Assembly (NCBI RefSeq): GCF_016907955.1
Contig: NZ_JAFBCX010000004.1
Location: 1-64,000, forward strand
DNA: 64,000 nucleotides
Source: Lentzea nigeriaca
GTDB taxonomy: Bacteria > Actinomycetota > Actinomycetes > Mycobacteriales > Pseudonocardiaceae
Reading direction: 5' to 3'
Shown here one piece after another: positions 25,786 through 35,484 of this stretch. The notes beneath the pieces are model-generated. The model was not told the DNA's origin. It saw only the letters and a list, made by a program, of their open reading frames with translations, and made no database searches. Positions within the stretch are counted from its first letter, which is position 1. Each line of letters begins with the position of its first letter. The translations under genes were made by a program, and so were the position numbers.

Positions 25786-28700
25786 TCACCCAGCCCGGCG
25801 ACGGCGAGCGGCGAACACGAGCAGGCTTCCCGCGATGATCAACCCGAAGCCGAAACCGCAGAGCGACCTGAGGTCCTTGCCGCCCGCGGCGAGCTCACCG
25901 ACGGGATACGGCGCGCAGGCATTGGTGGTCAGCGTGGTCCCGCCGAGGGTCACCGTCGCCTCAGTCCGCAGGCCACGGCCACCGGTTCCCGAATCCGGCG
26001 TGCAGTCCGGGGCGCCGCCGTCCGCCTCGGCGGACACGACCCGTGCGGTCACGACGTAGCTGTGCCCGGCGCCCGGCGCGATACGCACGCCGCGAGCGAT
26101 CCAGGAGTCCGAGCGGCCGTTCCAGCCCGAGTTCATGGGAGCGATGTCGGGACTCATCCGCACCGTCAAGCCATCCACCTCCGTCCCGTTCCCGAAGTGA
26201 AGCCGGTCGTCCAGGTCGTAGGTGACGTCGGTGGCCCCGCGGTTCAGCACGGTGATCCGGTAGTCCACGAAGACTTCACCGTCGGGCCCGGGCTTCGGCG
26301 AGCCGGGCAACACCTCCTCACTGACCGTCACGGCCGGGAACGGGGCACACGCGCTGGCCGACTTCGCGACGCCGTCCACCACCACCGCCGCGACGTTCAG
26401 CGCACCGGTGCCCTCCTCGTCGGGGTCGAGCACGCAGTCGGCCGACTCGGCACGCGCGTTCGTGGGAGGCGCCGCGACGACCTTCGCGGCGTACACATGC
26501 CGCTCTCCCGGCGCTATCCGCACGTCAGCACGAACGACGGGATGGAGAGCACCGTTCCACTCCGGCGCGCCTTCGATCACCGCCGATCGGACCGCGGTGC
26601 CCGAGCCGTACCTCAACGTGTCGTGGAGGCTGTAGACGGCCGTGGCCGGCCCCTCGTTGGCGACGAAGATGCGGTAGCTGATCTCGTCGTAACCGTCGCC
26701 GAGCGGAGTGGTGCGGACGACGTCCTCCGCCACCGACACCCCGGAGAGCTCACGACACGCCACCGCCTGCTCCGTGACACCGTTGGTGAACATCGTCGCG
26801 ACGTTGCGCAGACCGGTCGTGGTCTCCCCCGGATCCACGACGCAGTCCGCGGCCTTGCCGGTGGCCCTGGACGCCAACACCGCCGTGACGCGGTAGACAT
26901 GGGTGTCGCCTCCGTCGATCCGCGCCTGCGAGATCAGTCGGCCGGCACCGCCCCACCCGCTGTCCGGAGGCGGAGCGTCGCCGACAGCGCTGACCGAGGC
27001 TTTCCCGACGTCGACGCCGGATCCGAACCGGAGTTCGCCGGACAGGTCGTAGTAGCCCGTTCCGGCGCCGAGGTTGATCACCGAGATCTCGTACACCGCG
27101 GTCTGGGAACCGTCCTCGTGAGGACTGAGCCCGGTCATCGCCTGCTTGATCGACAACACCGGGGCCTCGGCGCACGCCAAAGCCGTGCGGGGCAGGCCGT
27201 TGCCCGTCACGGTGACGCGACCGAGGAACCCGGATCCGGTCTCCCCTTCATCGACCAGGCAGTCCGTCGTGCTGCTCCTCGCATACACGACGTTGACCAC
27301 GTAGACGACGGTCAACAGATAGGTGTCACGTTCACCGGCGCCGATGGCGACGCCGTTCGCGATCTTCTGTTCACCGGAGCCGTTCCAGCCGGGGTTCGCC
27401 GTCGAGGTCGCCGAGACGACGCTGATGCCCTCGCCGTGCAGCAGCGCTTCGCTCAGGTCGTAGGTGGTCGCGTCGGCACCGGAGTTCTTCACGTCGATCT
27501 GGTAGACGACGGTGAACGTGGCGTCGCCGTTCGCCTTCGGCGAGCCGGGCAGCACTGTCTGGGTGGTCGAGAGGTCCGCGAAGGCGGCACACGCGGTGGC
27601 GCTCTCCACGACGCCGTTGCTCGTGACCCTGGCGGTGCTGCGCGCGCCGGTCCCACTCTCGCCCTGATCCAGCGAGCAGTCCAGCGCGCCGGGCGCCGGG
27701 TCGGCCGGCGGCGCCACGACCACTGTCACCGTGTAGGCCTGACTCGAGTTGCCTTCGATCGTCACGTTCCCGGCGACGAGGGCGTCGTTCTTTCCGTCCC
27801 ACCCCGTGCCCGCCCCTGCGGCGGGCGGAGCGACGACGTCCGTGTGGACCTGCCGCACGCCGTCTCCGTGCTCGAGGGAGGCGGCCAGGTCGTACCGACC
27901 GGTGCCCGTGCCACCGTTCGTCACGGTGATCTCGTACGTGATGGCGTAAGTGCCGTCGCTGTTGGGCACGGTGGCGGTCACGCTCTCGGTGACCGAGATC
28001 GCCGGCGGTGCGGCGCACGCGACGGCCTGCTGTACCCGGCCGTTCTGCGACAGCGTGGTGACAGCGCGGAAGCCGGTGCCCGTCTCGCCTGGTTCGAGGT
28101 CGCAGTTCGCGGCGGCGCCGGTGGTGACGAGCCGATCGGGAGTGACCACCACGGTGACGCGGTAGGCATGCGTGCCGCCACCACCGATGGCGACCGAGCT
28201 CGCGAGCATCGTGTCCACCCGGCCGTCCCACGAGCGCCTGACCGGCAGTGAACCTGGCGTGGTGTTCACCGCCGCCGCGGACTCGACGGCGATCCCCTTG
28301 CCGAACACCAGCTGGTCGGCGAGGTCGTAGACCGCCGGACCGGCACCGCGGTTTTCGACCGTGATGTCGTAGATCTGCGTGAACCTGCCGTCCTCACCGG
28401 GGACCGGAGTTCCGACGGGCTGCTTGCCGACGACGAGGTCCGGCGCATCGGCGCACGAGTCCACCCTGGGAGCCTGGCCGTTGCCGGTGAGCATCGCGAT
28501 GCCGGGAAACCAGGTCCGTCCCTCGTCTTCCGTCGCCGTGCAGTCCGTCACGCGCGGGGTCGCGACGTGGGCGCGCCAACCTCGCGGTGCGGTGTCCACA
28601 TCGGATGATCCCGGCAGGTCACCGCCGGGTTCCGGCGGCAGCTCCTTGCCGAGGATGACCTGGGGAACCGGCTCGCAAGCGGTGGCACCGCGCGTTCCAC

Positions 28701-31260
28701 CGGTGCCGGTCACGGTGGCCGTGCTGCGGAAGCCGGTGCCGGTTTCTCCCGCCGCCAGTGAACAGTCGGCCGCGGCGCCCACCACGGTCGCATCCGGTGT
28801 CGCGGTCACGGTCAGCCGGTAGGTGCGGCTCGCACCGGGAGCGATTTTCGCGCCGGACACCACCGACGTCTCACCGACGCCGTTCCAGCCGGAGGTGACG
28901 GTGGACCCGCTCAGGTCGAGCGCGCTCGCCGCGTTCACCGTGACGCCCGCACCGAACCGAAGCGTGTCACTGAGGTCGTAGGTGGACGGAGCCGAGCCAC
29001 CGCCGGTGACCGTGACGTCGTAGACGAGTGTGAAGGAGCCGTCCGAGTTCGGCGCCGAGGAAAGCACTTTGTTGCTCACCGACACCACGCTGGACCGCAA
29101 CTCCGCCTCACACCTGAAGCAGGCCAGTGCCACACCGGGCAGCACGGTCACGGTGTGGTGGAGAACCCCGTTCCCGGTGGGCGGATCAGCCACGACGACC
29201 GGGTAGGTCACCGACGCGGTCTGCCCCACGCCCAATGGGCCGGTCCACGTCAGCACGGGAGAGACGAAGTCGATGGCGCCCGCCGACACCGTGACGTCGT
29301 CCGGGGAGAACACGGCATCGTCGAGCACGTCGGTCAGGTCGTCGGAGAAGCTCGCCGGATCGCTTGCGGTGAAAGGAACCTGACCGTCGTTGGTCACCGT
29401 GACCGTGTAGAGGACGGTGTCCCCCGGCCTGAACTCGGCCCGGTCCGCAGCCGTCGTGATCTTCAATCTCGGCACGTCCACGACGGTCCCGCAGGCCGGG
29501 TTCCCCGATGCCGCGGCGCAGTCGCTCCCCGGAGTGTCCGAGGTGAGCGCGTCGACGAGCCTGGTGTCACCGAAGTCCACCCGTTTCACCCGCACCGAGT
29601 ACGTGATCGTCGCGTGTTCTCCCGGTGCCAGCGGACCCGACCACCGCACCATCGGCGCGGCGAAGGACGCCCTGCCGGAGGTCGCCACCGGCAGACCCTC
29701 CACCATCGCGTCGTCGAGAACCCCGGAGAGGTCGTCGGTCAGCTCGACCGGGTCGGTGACGGTGTGGACGTGATCGCCCGTGTTCTCGACAGTGATCGAG
29801 TACGTGACGACGTCGTCCTGCCGCGCGGTCGACCTGCTCGCCGTACTGGCGATCCGGATGTCCCCGCCCGGCACCCGGACCGTGTGTGTGACCAGGACCG
29901 GGGCGTACGCCCACTCCTCGATCGCCCGCAGGTCACCCCATCCTCCGTGGACGCCGTCGTCGGCGTCGGCACCGGTGACGTCGACGCAGGCGCCCAGATC
30001 CCAGCCGTGCACGCCCCCCGCACTGCCGACGCCCGCGCGGCCGTCGGTGACCGGAGTCGTGCTGCACCGGTCAGTGGCGGACTTGGGGAAAGCGGTGTCG
30101 TTCCACTGCACGGTGGTCCTGCCGAGAGGAGAACCGTTGAGCCGCAGCACATCGATGCCACCGCCACGCAACTCGACGTCGGTGCTGACGAAGTGGATCT
30201 CGGCGACCCTGTCGACGACGACCTCGAACGAGAACGACTGCCCGGCGGGAATGGGCGCACCGCGGCCGTCGAGCCCGTCGAACGGCACCTCGACGCGACC
30301 GGCGTCCGCTGTGACCGGCAGGCTCCGGTCGACCGTGTCGGTGTGATCACCGTCGTCGTCGGCGTCGACGTGCACGGTGAGCGGACCGCGGTAACCGCTC
30401 AGGCCGAAGGAGAGCGTGCCCGCGTGGGCGCCGGGCCGCGAGGGCGTGAACGCGCCGGAGGTGATCGCCGGTGTCGCGGGTACCTCCGGCCTGACCCAGT
30501 CCGTCACGCCGTTCCAGCGCGTCGCGGTCGGTGGGAGGTCCGTTGCGGGAGGCTCGAAGAAGACCTTGTACGTGCCGCCGCACGCACCCGCTGCCGGCCG
30601 CAGAGTGGCGCTGCTCTGGTAGGCGGGCGTGCAGGTGCCGTCCTGCACGATGCCGAAGCTGTCGGCCTCGAACGTGGAGTCGACGCCGTGGTAGCCGCGC
30701 TGGGTGGCGAGGTAGGTGTAGCCGAACTCGCTCTGGTACCACAAGGAGATGTCCGCCGGTGGTGACGACGGACCCTGGTGCGTGACGAACCGCTCGGACC
30801 ACACCCTGCCCGGCCGGGCGGTGGCACCGCGGCGCACGGTGACGCCCCAGCTGTACGTGTCCCTCCCGCAGGTCCCCGTGGCGGGACAGGCGGGCATGGT
30901 CAGTTCCACCGCCCAGATGCCGGCGACCGGGGCCGCCAGACCGGACCACTCGCACCTGCCGCCCACAGGACCGCCGTCCGGGATCGTGCAGCCGACGTCG
31001 GCTCCGGAGGGCCTGCGCACCGTGACGACGAGATCTTCCGCCGGGCTGCCGGCGAGATTGTCGTGCTTGACGAACGACACGTCGAGGCTTTCGCCGGGTT
31101 CGAGGTAGGCGAAGAAGGTCTGTGGCGATCGGAGGTGTGCCTGAGTCGCGCTGATCGACCTGTTCTCCCGCTGAGCCGGGAGGGCGAACGACGGGGTGAG
31201 TGCGCTGCCGAGAAGCAGGGCCACAGCGCAGACTCCAGCGAGCCGCGTCCAACAGGACAT
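25786..31260 (-). CDS. Giant surface protein with DUF11-type and related repeats
   Basis: 1824 residues. An N-terminal signal peptide (to about 27) is followed by a globular region (about 30-430), two DUF11-type domains (DVVTYSITVENTGD and DTVLYTVTVTNDGQ) and then seven diverged units of roughly 130 residues. Each unit has a YxITVxNxGxxxxxYDLxxxLxxG strand pair and a Cys pair in a DCxxxxGExGTGxR segment and an xACA end. One further half-unit is degenerate. The C-terminus has a membrane helix and an RRRR tail but no clear LPXTG motif. It is probably a stalk-like cell-surface adhesin or scaffold. It stands alone between the regulatory cassette and the glycan locus. Confidence 0.88.
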   Translation of the reverse strand: MSCWTRLAGVCAVALLLGSALTPSFALPAQRENRSISATQAHLRSPQTFFAYLEPGESLDVSFVKHDNLAGSPAEDLVVTVRRPSGADVGCTIPDGGPVGGRCEWSGLAAPVAGIWAVELTMPACPATGTCGRDTYSWGVTVRRGATARPGRVWSERFVTHQGPSSPPADISLWYQSEFGYTYLATQRGYHGVDSTFEADSFGIVQDGTCTPAYQSSATLRPAAGACGGTYKVFFEPPATDLPPTATRWNGVTDWVRPEVPATPAITSGAFTPSRPGAHAGTLSFGLSGYRGPLTVHVDADDDGDHTDTVDRSLPVTADAGRVEVPFDGLDGRGAPIPAGQSFSFEVVVDRVAEIHFVSTDVELRGGGIDVLRLNGSPLGRTTVQWNDTAFPKSATDRCSTTPVTDGRAGVGSAGGVHGWDLGACVDVTGADADDGVHGGWGDLRAIEEWAYAPVLVTHTVRVPGGDIRIASTASRSTARQDDVVTYSITVENTGDHVHTVTDPVELTDDLSGVLDDAMVEGLPVATSGRASFAAPMVRWSGPLAPGEHATITYSVRVKRVDFGDTRLVDALTSDTPGSDCAAASGNPACGTVVDVPRLKITTAADRAEFRPGDTVLYTVTVTNDGQVPFTASDPASFSDDLTDVLDDAVFSPDDVTVSAGAIDFVSPVLTWTGPLGVGQTASVTYPVVVADPPTGNGVLHHTVTVLPGVALACFRCEAELRSSVVSVSNKVLSSAPNSDGSFTLVYDVTVTGGGSAPSTYDLSDTLRFGAGVTVNAASALDLSGSTVTSGWNGVGETSVVSGAKIAPGASRTYRLTVTATPDATVVGAAADCSLAAGETGTGFRSTATVTGTGGTRGATACEPVPQVILGKELPPEPGGDLPGSSDVDTAPRGWRAHVATPRVTDCTATEDEGRTWFPGIAMLTGNGQAPRVDSCADAPDLVVGKQPVGTPVPGEDGRFTQIYDITVENRGAGPAVYDLADQLVFGKGIAVESAAAVNTTPGSLPVRRSWDGRVDTMLASSVAIGGGGTHAYRVTVVVTPDRLVTTGAAANCDLEPGETGTGFRAVTTLSQNGRVQQAVACAAPPAISVTESVTATVPNSDGTYAITYEITVTNGGTGTGRYDLAASLEHGDGVRQVHTDVVAPPAAGAGTGWDGKNDALVAGNVTIEGNSSQAYTVTVVVAPPADPAPGALDCSLDQGESGTGARSTARVTSNGVVESATACAAFADLSTTQTVLPGSPKANGDATFTVVYQIDVKNSGADATTYDLSEALLHGEGISVVSATSTANPGWNGSGEQKIANGVAIGAGERDTYLLTVVYVVNVVYARSSTTDCLVDEGETGSGFLGRVTVTGNGLPRTALACAEAPVLSIKQAMTGLSPHEDGSQTAVYEISVINLGAGTGYYDLSGELRFGSGVDVGKASVSAVGDAPPPDSGWGGAGRLISQARIDGGDTHVYRVTAVLASRATGKAADCVVDPGETTTGLRNVATMFTNGVTEQAVACRELSGVSVAEDVVRTTPLGDGYDEISYRIFVANEGPATAVYSLHDTLRYGSGTAVRSAVIEGAPEWNGALHPVVRADVRIAPGERHVYAAKVVAAPPTNARAESADCVLDPDEEGTGALNVAAVVVDGVAKSASACAPFPAVTVSEEVLPGSPKPGPDGEVFVDYRITVLNRGATDVTYDLDDRLHFGNGTEVDGLTVRMSPDIAPMNSGWNGRSDSWIARGVRIAPGAGHSYVVTARVVSAEADGGAPDCTPDSGTGGRGLRTEATVTLGGTTLTTNACAPYPVGELAAGGKDLRSLCGFGFGLIIAGSLLVFAARRRRAG

Positions 31261-31380
31261 CAGTACTTCCTCCAGTGATCATGCCACGGTTCCCCCGAGA
31301 CAGACCCTGTAAAGGAAATGGATGACGCGTGATGACGCGATCTCACGAGTTCGTGTGAAAAGGGCTGATGACCTGGTGCG

Positions 31381-31884
31381 ATGCAGGCAAGAATGCCCCC
31401 CGTGATAGCGAACCCAGCGGAGTTGGCGGGCACGTTCGTGGTGGCCGTGGGCGAGCGGCAGCGAACGCCTTTCCTGGTCTTCTACAGCGATGAACGCGAC
31501 TACGAGCTCCGGCTCGAGCTGAGTACACACTGGAGGGTGCGGTTCGACGGCACGGAGGCCTGTGCGTTCCTCGGCGAGGACTACCGATGGCGGCTCGGCG
31601 TGTCCGGCCGGGACAGACGTGTCGGGCCGCACCACCTGGAGGTGTTGTCGCGGCTGAACGGGATGACCGTGGACGAGGCACGCAGAGACAGCGACGACGC
31701 GTTGCGGATCGCATTCTCCGACAACTTCGCGGCCAAGACCCACCTCACCGTCACCGACGACCGGCGATGGGTCACGGACACGCCGTGGCACCTGGTCCGC
31801 TGCGTCGACTCGTCGGTGGAGGTCACCTGGCGGCTCTGCGCATTCGACACCGCCGTACCCACAGGACGTCACGCCGCGCGATGA
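31381..31884 (+). CDS. Hypothetical protein preceding the flippase gene
   Basis: 167 residues, soluble, rich in charged residues, with three Cys. I recognise no family. The stop overlaps the start of the flippase gene (ATGA), supporting a genuine coupled gene. Start uncertain: the first ATG is used, but an ATG four codons later or a GTG three codons beyond that could serve. Confidence 0.65.
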   Translation: MQARMPPVIANPAELAGTFVVAVGERQRTPFLVFYSDERDYELRLELSTHWRVRFDGTEACAFLGEDYRWRLGVSGRDRRVGPHHLEVLSRLNGMTVDEARRDSDDALRIAFSDNFAAKTHLTVTDDRRWVTDTPWHLVRCVDSSVEVTWRLCAFDTAVPTGRHAAR

Positions 31885-33119
31885 CGCGACTCGGCCAGCT
31901 GATGACGATGTCCGGCACCAGCGCCGCGCAGCTCGTCTGCAACGCGGGCGCCGCGCTCGTCGCGACCCGCGCGCTGAGTCCGGATCAGCGCGGACTCATG
32001 GTGCTCGGCATGACGATCGGCAGCCTTTCGGCGTTGATCGGCGGATTCGGTACCGGATCGGCGTTCCGCCGGCAGTTCTGCCTCGCGGACGGTGACCGGT
32101 CCGCACTGGTGTCCGCGTTCGCACGGTGCACAACCGTGGGAGCACTCTCAGCGGCCCTGCTGGGCATGGCGGGCATCGCCGCTTCCGCTCCGCTCATCGA
32201 CACCGCGTTGGCCAGACCGCCGTTTCTCTTCGCGGTCGGGTGCTTCACCGCCGGACAGATGGTCGTCAGCCAGGTCGCCGACGCGTGGTTCGCCGACGGC
32301 CGGTTCCACCGCGGAGGGATGGCGGCAGCGGTGACGAGCCTGGGCGGACTAGCCGGGGTGCTGCTGGCCTCCGACACCGAGAGCGCCACGACCCTGTTGC
32401 TGGCCCAGGCAGGCGGTGTGGCCGTGCTGCTGGTTGTCGAAGCCGTGGCGTTGCGCCGTGGCGGCTTGCTGAGCTGGACGCCGATCTCCGGCAGTGCCGT
32501 CACCGGTTTGCTGCGTCTCGGTGCGCCGACGCTGGGACTCTCCATCGGGCTCGTGGTCGTGCTGCGCGCGGACCGGTACGTCATCGGGCTCACGGCGGGC
32601 ACCGCGGCGGTCGGCGTCTACTCGCTCGCGGCCACGCTCGGCGAGATCCCCCGGATGATCCCGGCCGCACTCGGTCAGCTGTGCCTGCAGGACATCGCCC
32701 ACGGCAAGGGTGCGCCCAACCCGATCAGAACGATCTTGCTCGCCGTCGCGGCGACCGCTGCCGGAGGCCTGCTGACAGGGCTCGCGGCGTGGCTGCTCGT
32801 CGTTCCGGTCTTCGGGCCGGAGTTCGCCGCCGCGCGCGAACTGCTGGTGGTGCTCCTCGCCGCAGAGGTGTGCTTCGCGCCGTTCGTGGTCGCGAGCCGC
32901 GGACTGATCGGCGGCGGGTGGACCACCGCGGCGGGCATCCTCGGCGCGGCGGGTGCGGCCGGCGCGATCGGTGTCTACGGTGTCACCGGCACGCTGGGCG
33001 GAGCCATCGGAGTGGCGGCGGGATCCGTTGTCCTGTATGGAGGACTGTCCACCGCAGCGTGGACGTTGCTGCGGCGGCGCCTCTCATCGACCGGCGCCGA
33101 GCAGCTGCGCGGCAGGTGA
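31881..33119 (+). CDS. Wzx-type polysaccharide flippase
   Basis: 412 residues with about 12 membrane helices in the MOP-superfamily (Wzx/RfbX) arrangement and the characteristic central helix pair with a charged residue (VVVLRADRYVIGL). It should flip lipid-linked glycan repeat units across the membrane. It is on the opposite strand to the main glycan operon and its last 36 bases overlap the convergent pglD-like gene. Confidence 0.82.
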   Translation: MTRLGQLMTMSGTSAAQLVCNAGAALVATRALSPDQRGLMVLGMTIGSLSALIGGFGTGSAFRRQFCLADGDRSALVSAFARCTTVGALSAALLGMAGIAASAPLIDTALARPPFLFAVGCFTAGQMVVSQVADAWFADGRFHRGGMAAAVTSLGGLAGVLLASDTESATTLLLAQAGGVAVLLVVEAVALRRGGLLSWTPISGSAVTGLLRLGAPTLGLSIGLVVVLRADRYVIGLTAGTAAVGVYSLAATLGEIPRMIPAALGQLCLQDIAHGKGAPNPIRTILLAVAATAAGGLLTGLAAWLLVVPVFGPEFAAARELLVVLLAAEVCFAPFVVASRGLIGGGWTTAAGILGAAGAAGAIGVYGVTGTLGGAIGVAAGSVVLYGGLSTAAWTLLRRRLSSTGAEQLRGR

Positions 33120-33698
33120 CCCGACGACCACCGTCCCCGGCACCACATCGCGAGTCACGACAGCTCCCGCGCCGACCGTCGCTCCGGCGCCGACGGTGCG
33201 GCCTTGCAGCACGACCGCGCCCGATCCCACCGTGGCACCGGTCTCGAGCCGCACGTTCCCGGCAACATTGGCTCCTGGCAACACAGTCACGAAGTCCTCC
33301 AGCTCGGTGTCGTGCCCCACGCTGGCGTTGTAGTGCACCTGGCAGTGATCACCGATCACGGCACCGCTGGAGATGGTCGTGTGGGCGTGCACGATGAGGC
33401 CGTCCCCCACGATGACGCACGGACCGATCACCGCGCTCGGGTGGATCAGCCTGCCCGGCCGCAGGGCGAGATCTTCGAGCAGTCTGGACACCTTCACGCG
33501 CGCGTCCGGGTCCGCGATCGCGACGACGTACAGCGACCCTGCCTCCGTGTCCTCCGGCAGGCACACGACATGCCCTCGCACGATCCGACCGGCCGCCATG
33601 TCGTCCGCGAACGCGGTCACCTCCTGCCCGAGAGCGACGCAGATGTCGAGCGCCTCGCGGCCCGCACCACCGGCGCCCGCGATGTAGAAGTGCGTCAT
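33084..33698 (-). CDS. PglD/NeuD-like sugar N-acetyltransferase
   Basis: 204 residues: an N-terminal Rossmann-like domain (HFYIAGAGGAGREALDI) and a C-terminal left-handed beta-helix of hexapeptide repeats with the catalytic His in the VGHDTELEDF segment. In the bacillosamine route this enzyme acetylates the 4-amino group of UDP-4-amino-sugar. The ATG overlaps the end of the sugar-transferase gene (ATGA). Last gene of a nine-gene overlapping operon. Confidence 0.88.
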   Translation of the reverse strand: MTHFYIAGAGGAGREALDICVALGQEVTAFADDMAAGRIVRGHVVCLPEDTEAGSLYVVAIADPDARVKVSRLLEDLALRPGRLIHPSAVIGPCVIVGDGLIVHAHTTISSGAVIGDHCQVHYNASVGHDTELEDFVTVLPGANVAGNVRLETGATVGSGAVVLQGRTVGAGATVGAGAVVTRDVVPGTVVVGSPAAQLLGAGR

Positions 33699-34285
33699 CC
33701 TGCCTCCCGCCCTTCGGGGAAACCGGGGTTGACACCGCCGACTCCCATGACTCCGCGCGGCCGCACCAGCTGGCCCAGCGTGCGCAGGATGATCAGCGCG
33801 TCGAGCCGCAGGCTTCGGTGCTCCAGGTACCACAGGTCGAGTTCGATGCGTTCCGGCCAGCTCAGGGCGTTGCGCCCGGACACCTGAGCCCACCCGGTGA
33901 GGCCTGGCCTGGCCGAAAGCCGTCCGCGCTGGCGTGGGCTGTAGTTGCGCACCTGTTCCGGCAGCGTCGGCCGAGGACCGATGACACTCATCTCACCGCG
34001 CAGGACGTTGACCAGCTGCGGCAGCTCATCCAGGCTCGTGCGGCGCAACACAGCGCCCAGCCCGGTCTCGCGTTCCCGATCGGGCTGCCCTGGCCATTCC
34101 TGCGGTCGCATCGTGCGGAACTTGACGATGGAGAACTCCACGCCGTGCCGTCCACTGCGCTGTTGCCGGAACAACACGGGTGCGCCGAGCCGCCAGCGCA
34201 CCAGCACGGCCACCACCGCGAACACCGGTGCGAGCACCACGAGCCCCACCAGCGCGAACACGACGTCCACCGTCCGCCGGATCAT
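33695..34285 (-). CDS. PglC-type initiating sugar-1-phosphate transferase
   Basis: 196 residues, the minimal monotopic phosphoglycosyl transferase form. It has an N-terminal re-entrant helix, the KFRTMRP motif, the Asp-Glu pair in SLDELPQL and the conserved VIGPRP segment. It should transfer the first sugar phosphate of the repeat unit to a polyprenyl phosphate. Small size and neighbours match PglC, which uses UDP-di-N-acetylbacillosamine. Both ends overlap neighbouring genes by four bases. Confidence 0.92.
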   Translation of the reverse strand: MIRRTVDVVFALVGLVVLAPVFAVVAVLVRWRLGAPVLFRQQRSGRHGVEFSIVKFRTMRPQEWPGQPDRERETGLGAVLRRTSLDELPQLVNVLRGEMSVIGPRPTLPEQVRNYSPRQRGRLSARPGLTGWAQVSGRNALSWPERIELDLWYLEHRSLRLDALIILRTLGQLVRPRGVMGVGGVNPGFPEGREAG

Positions 34286-35484
34286 GCGGTCGCCACCCGG
34301 AGAACCTTGGTGAGCGCGGCGGCGGTGTCCTCCATATCGGCCTTGGACAACGTCGGGTGGACGAGCAGCATCAACGAGGTGCGACCGAGACGTGCGGCAA
34401 CCGGCAGTTCCTCAGGTGTGCCCGGCACCGTGGCGAACGCCCGTTCGCGGTAGACCTCACTGCATCCGCCGTGCTGACACGGAACACCTTCCGCCCGGAC
34501 AGCGTCGACGACGAGATCCCTGGTCCAGCCCGGTGCCAGTCGTTCGGGCCGTAGATGGGCGACGAACTTGTAGTACGCGTGCTCCACTCTCGCGGGCGGC
34601 AGGGAGATCTCGACGGCCGGCTCGGCGGCCAGCGCTTCCAGCAGTATTGCGGCGTTGGCCCTGCGCTGTTCCACCCAGCCGTCGAGATGGCGGAGGTGAT
34701 TGCGCCCGATCGCCGCCTGCACCTCCGTCATGCGCGCGTTGGTACCGAAACTGTCGTGAAGCCACCGGAAGCCGGGTGGGTGCGGGGAATGCACGGCTGT
34801 CCAGCTCTTGCCGTGATCCTTCATCTCCCAGCACCGCCGCCACAGCGACTCGTTGGACGTGGTGATCGCTCCACCCTCGCCCGCCGTGGTGAGGATCTTG
34901 TCCTGGCAGAACGACCAGGCGGCGATGTCTCCGAGGCTGCCGACCGACCGTCCGCTGTGGACGGCCCCGTGCGCCTGGGCGCAGTCCTCCACCACTCGCA
35001 GGTCGTGCTTGCGCGCGAGTTCCAGAATCGGATCGATGTCGGCGGGATGCCCGGCGAGGTGCACGACGATGACCGCCCTCGTGCGACCGGTGATCGCCAC
35101 GGCGACGGTGCTCGCGGTGAGACACCCGCTGGCCGGGTCCACGTCGACGATCACGGGACGCGCCCCGGCCGCGACCACCGCGCTCGCGGTCGCGATGAAC
35201 GTGGCCGCGGGAACGATGACCTCGTCACCGCGACCGATGCCAAGGGCGCGCAGCGCCAGCTCCAGCGCGACGGTTCCGTTGGCGACGGCGACGGCGTGGG
35301 CCGTGCCGACCGCGGCGGCGAAGTCGGTCTCGAAAGCCCTGCCGTGAATGCCGGTCCAGTAGTTGACCCGCCCGGAGGCCAGCACCGTCGCCGCCGTTTC
35401 CAGGTCGTCGTCGTCGAAGTACGGCCACGGCGGCATCGGGGTCGTGCGCACCGGCGCGCCTCCGTGGACCGCGAGCTCGCTCAT
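34282..35484 (-). CDS. DegT/DnrJ/EryC1/StrS-type aminotransferase (PglE-like)
   Basis: 400 residues, PLP-dependent sugar aminotransferase with the GDEVIVPAATFIATASA segment, the VVEDCAQAHGA Asp that contacts the cofactor and the PLP-binding Lys in FCQDKILTTAGEGG. It probably aminates C4 of the 4-keto sugar made by the PglF-like dehydratase. The ATG overlaps the stop of the polymerase-like gene (ATGA). Confidence 0.93.
   Translation of the reverse strand: MSELAVHGGAPVRTTPMPPWPYFDDDDLETAATVLASGRVNYWTGIHGRAFETDFAAAVGTAHAVAVANGTVALELALRALGIGRGDEVIVPAATFIATASAVVAAGARPVIVDVDPASGCLTASTVAVAITGRTRAVIVVHLAGHPADIDPILELARKHDLRVVEDCAQAHGAVHSGRSVGSLGDIAAWSFCQDKILTTAGEGGAITTSNESLWRRCWEMKDHGKSWTAVHSPHPPGFRWLHDSFGTNARMTEVQAAIGRNHLRHLDGWVEQRRANAAILLEALAAEPAVEISLPPARVEHAYYKFVAHLRPERLAPGWTRDLVVDAVRAEGVPCQHGGCSEVYRERAFATVPGTPEELPVAARLGRTSLMLLVHPTLSKADMEDTAAALTKVLRVATA

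Noticed and set aside
25645..28251. Plus-strand open frame of 868 codons under the giant surface protein
   Set aside because: Low-complexity Arg/Gly/Val translation caused by third-position GC on the opposite strand of the repeats.
31279..31872. Minus-strand open frame of 197 codons opposite the hypothetical gene before the flippase
   Set aside because: The plus-strand gene is coupled to the flippase by ATGA; the minus frame has no start site or recognisable features.
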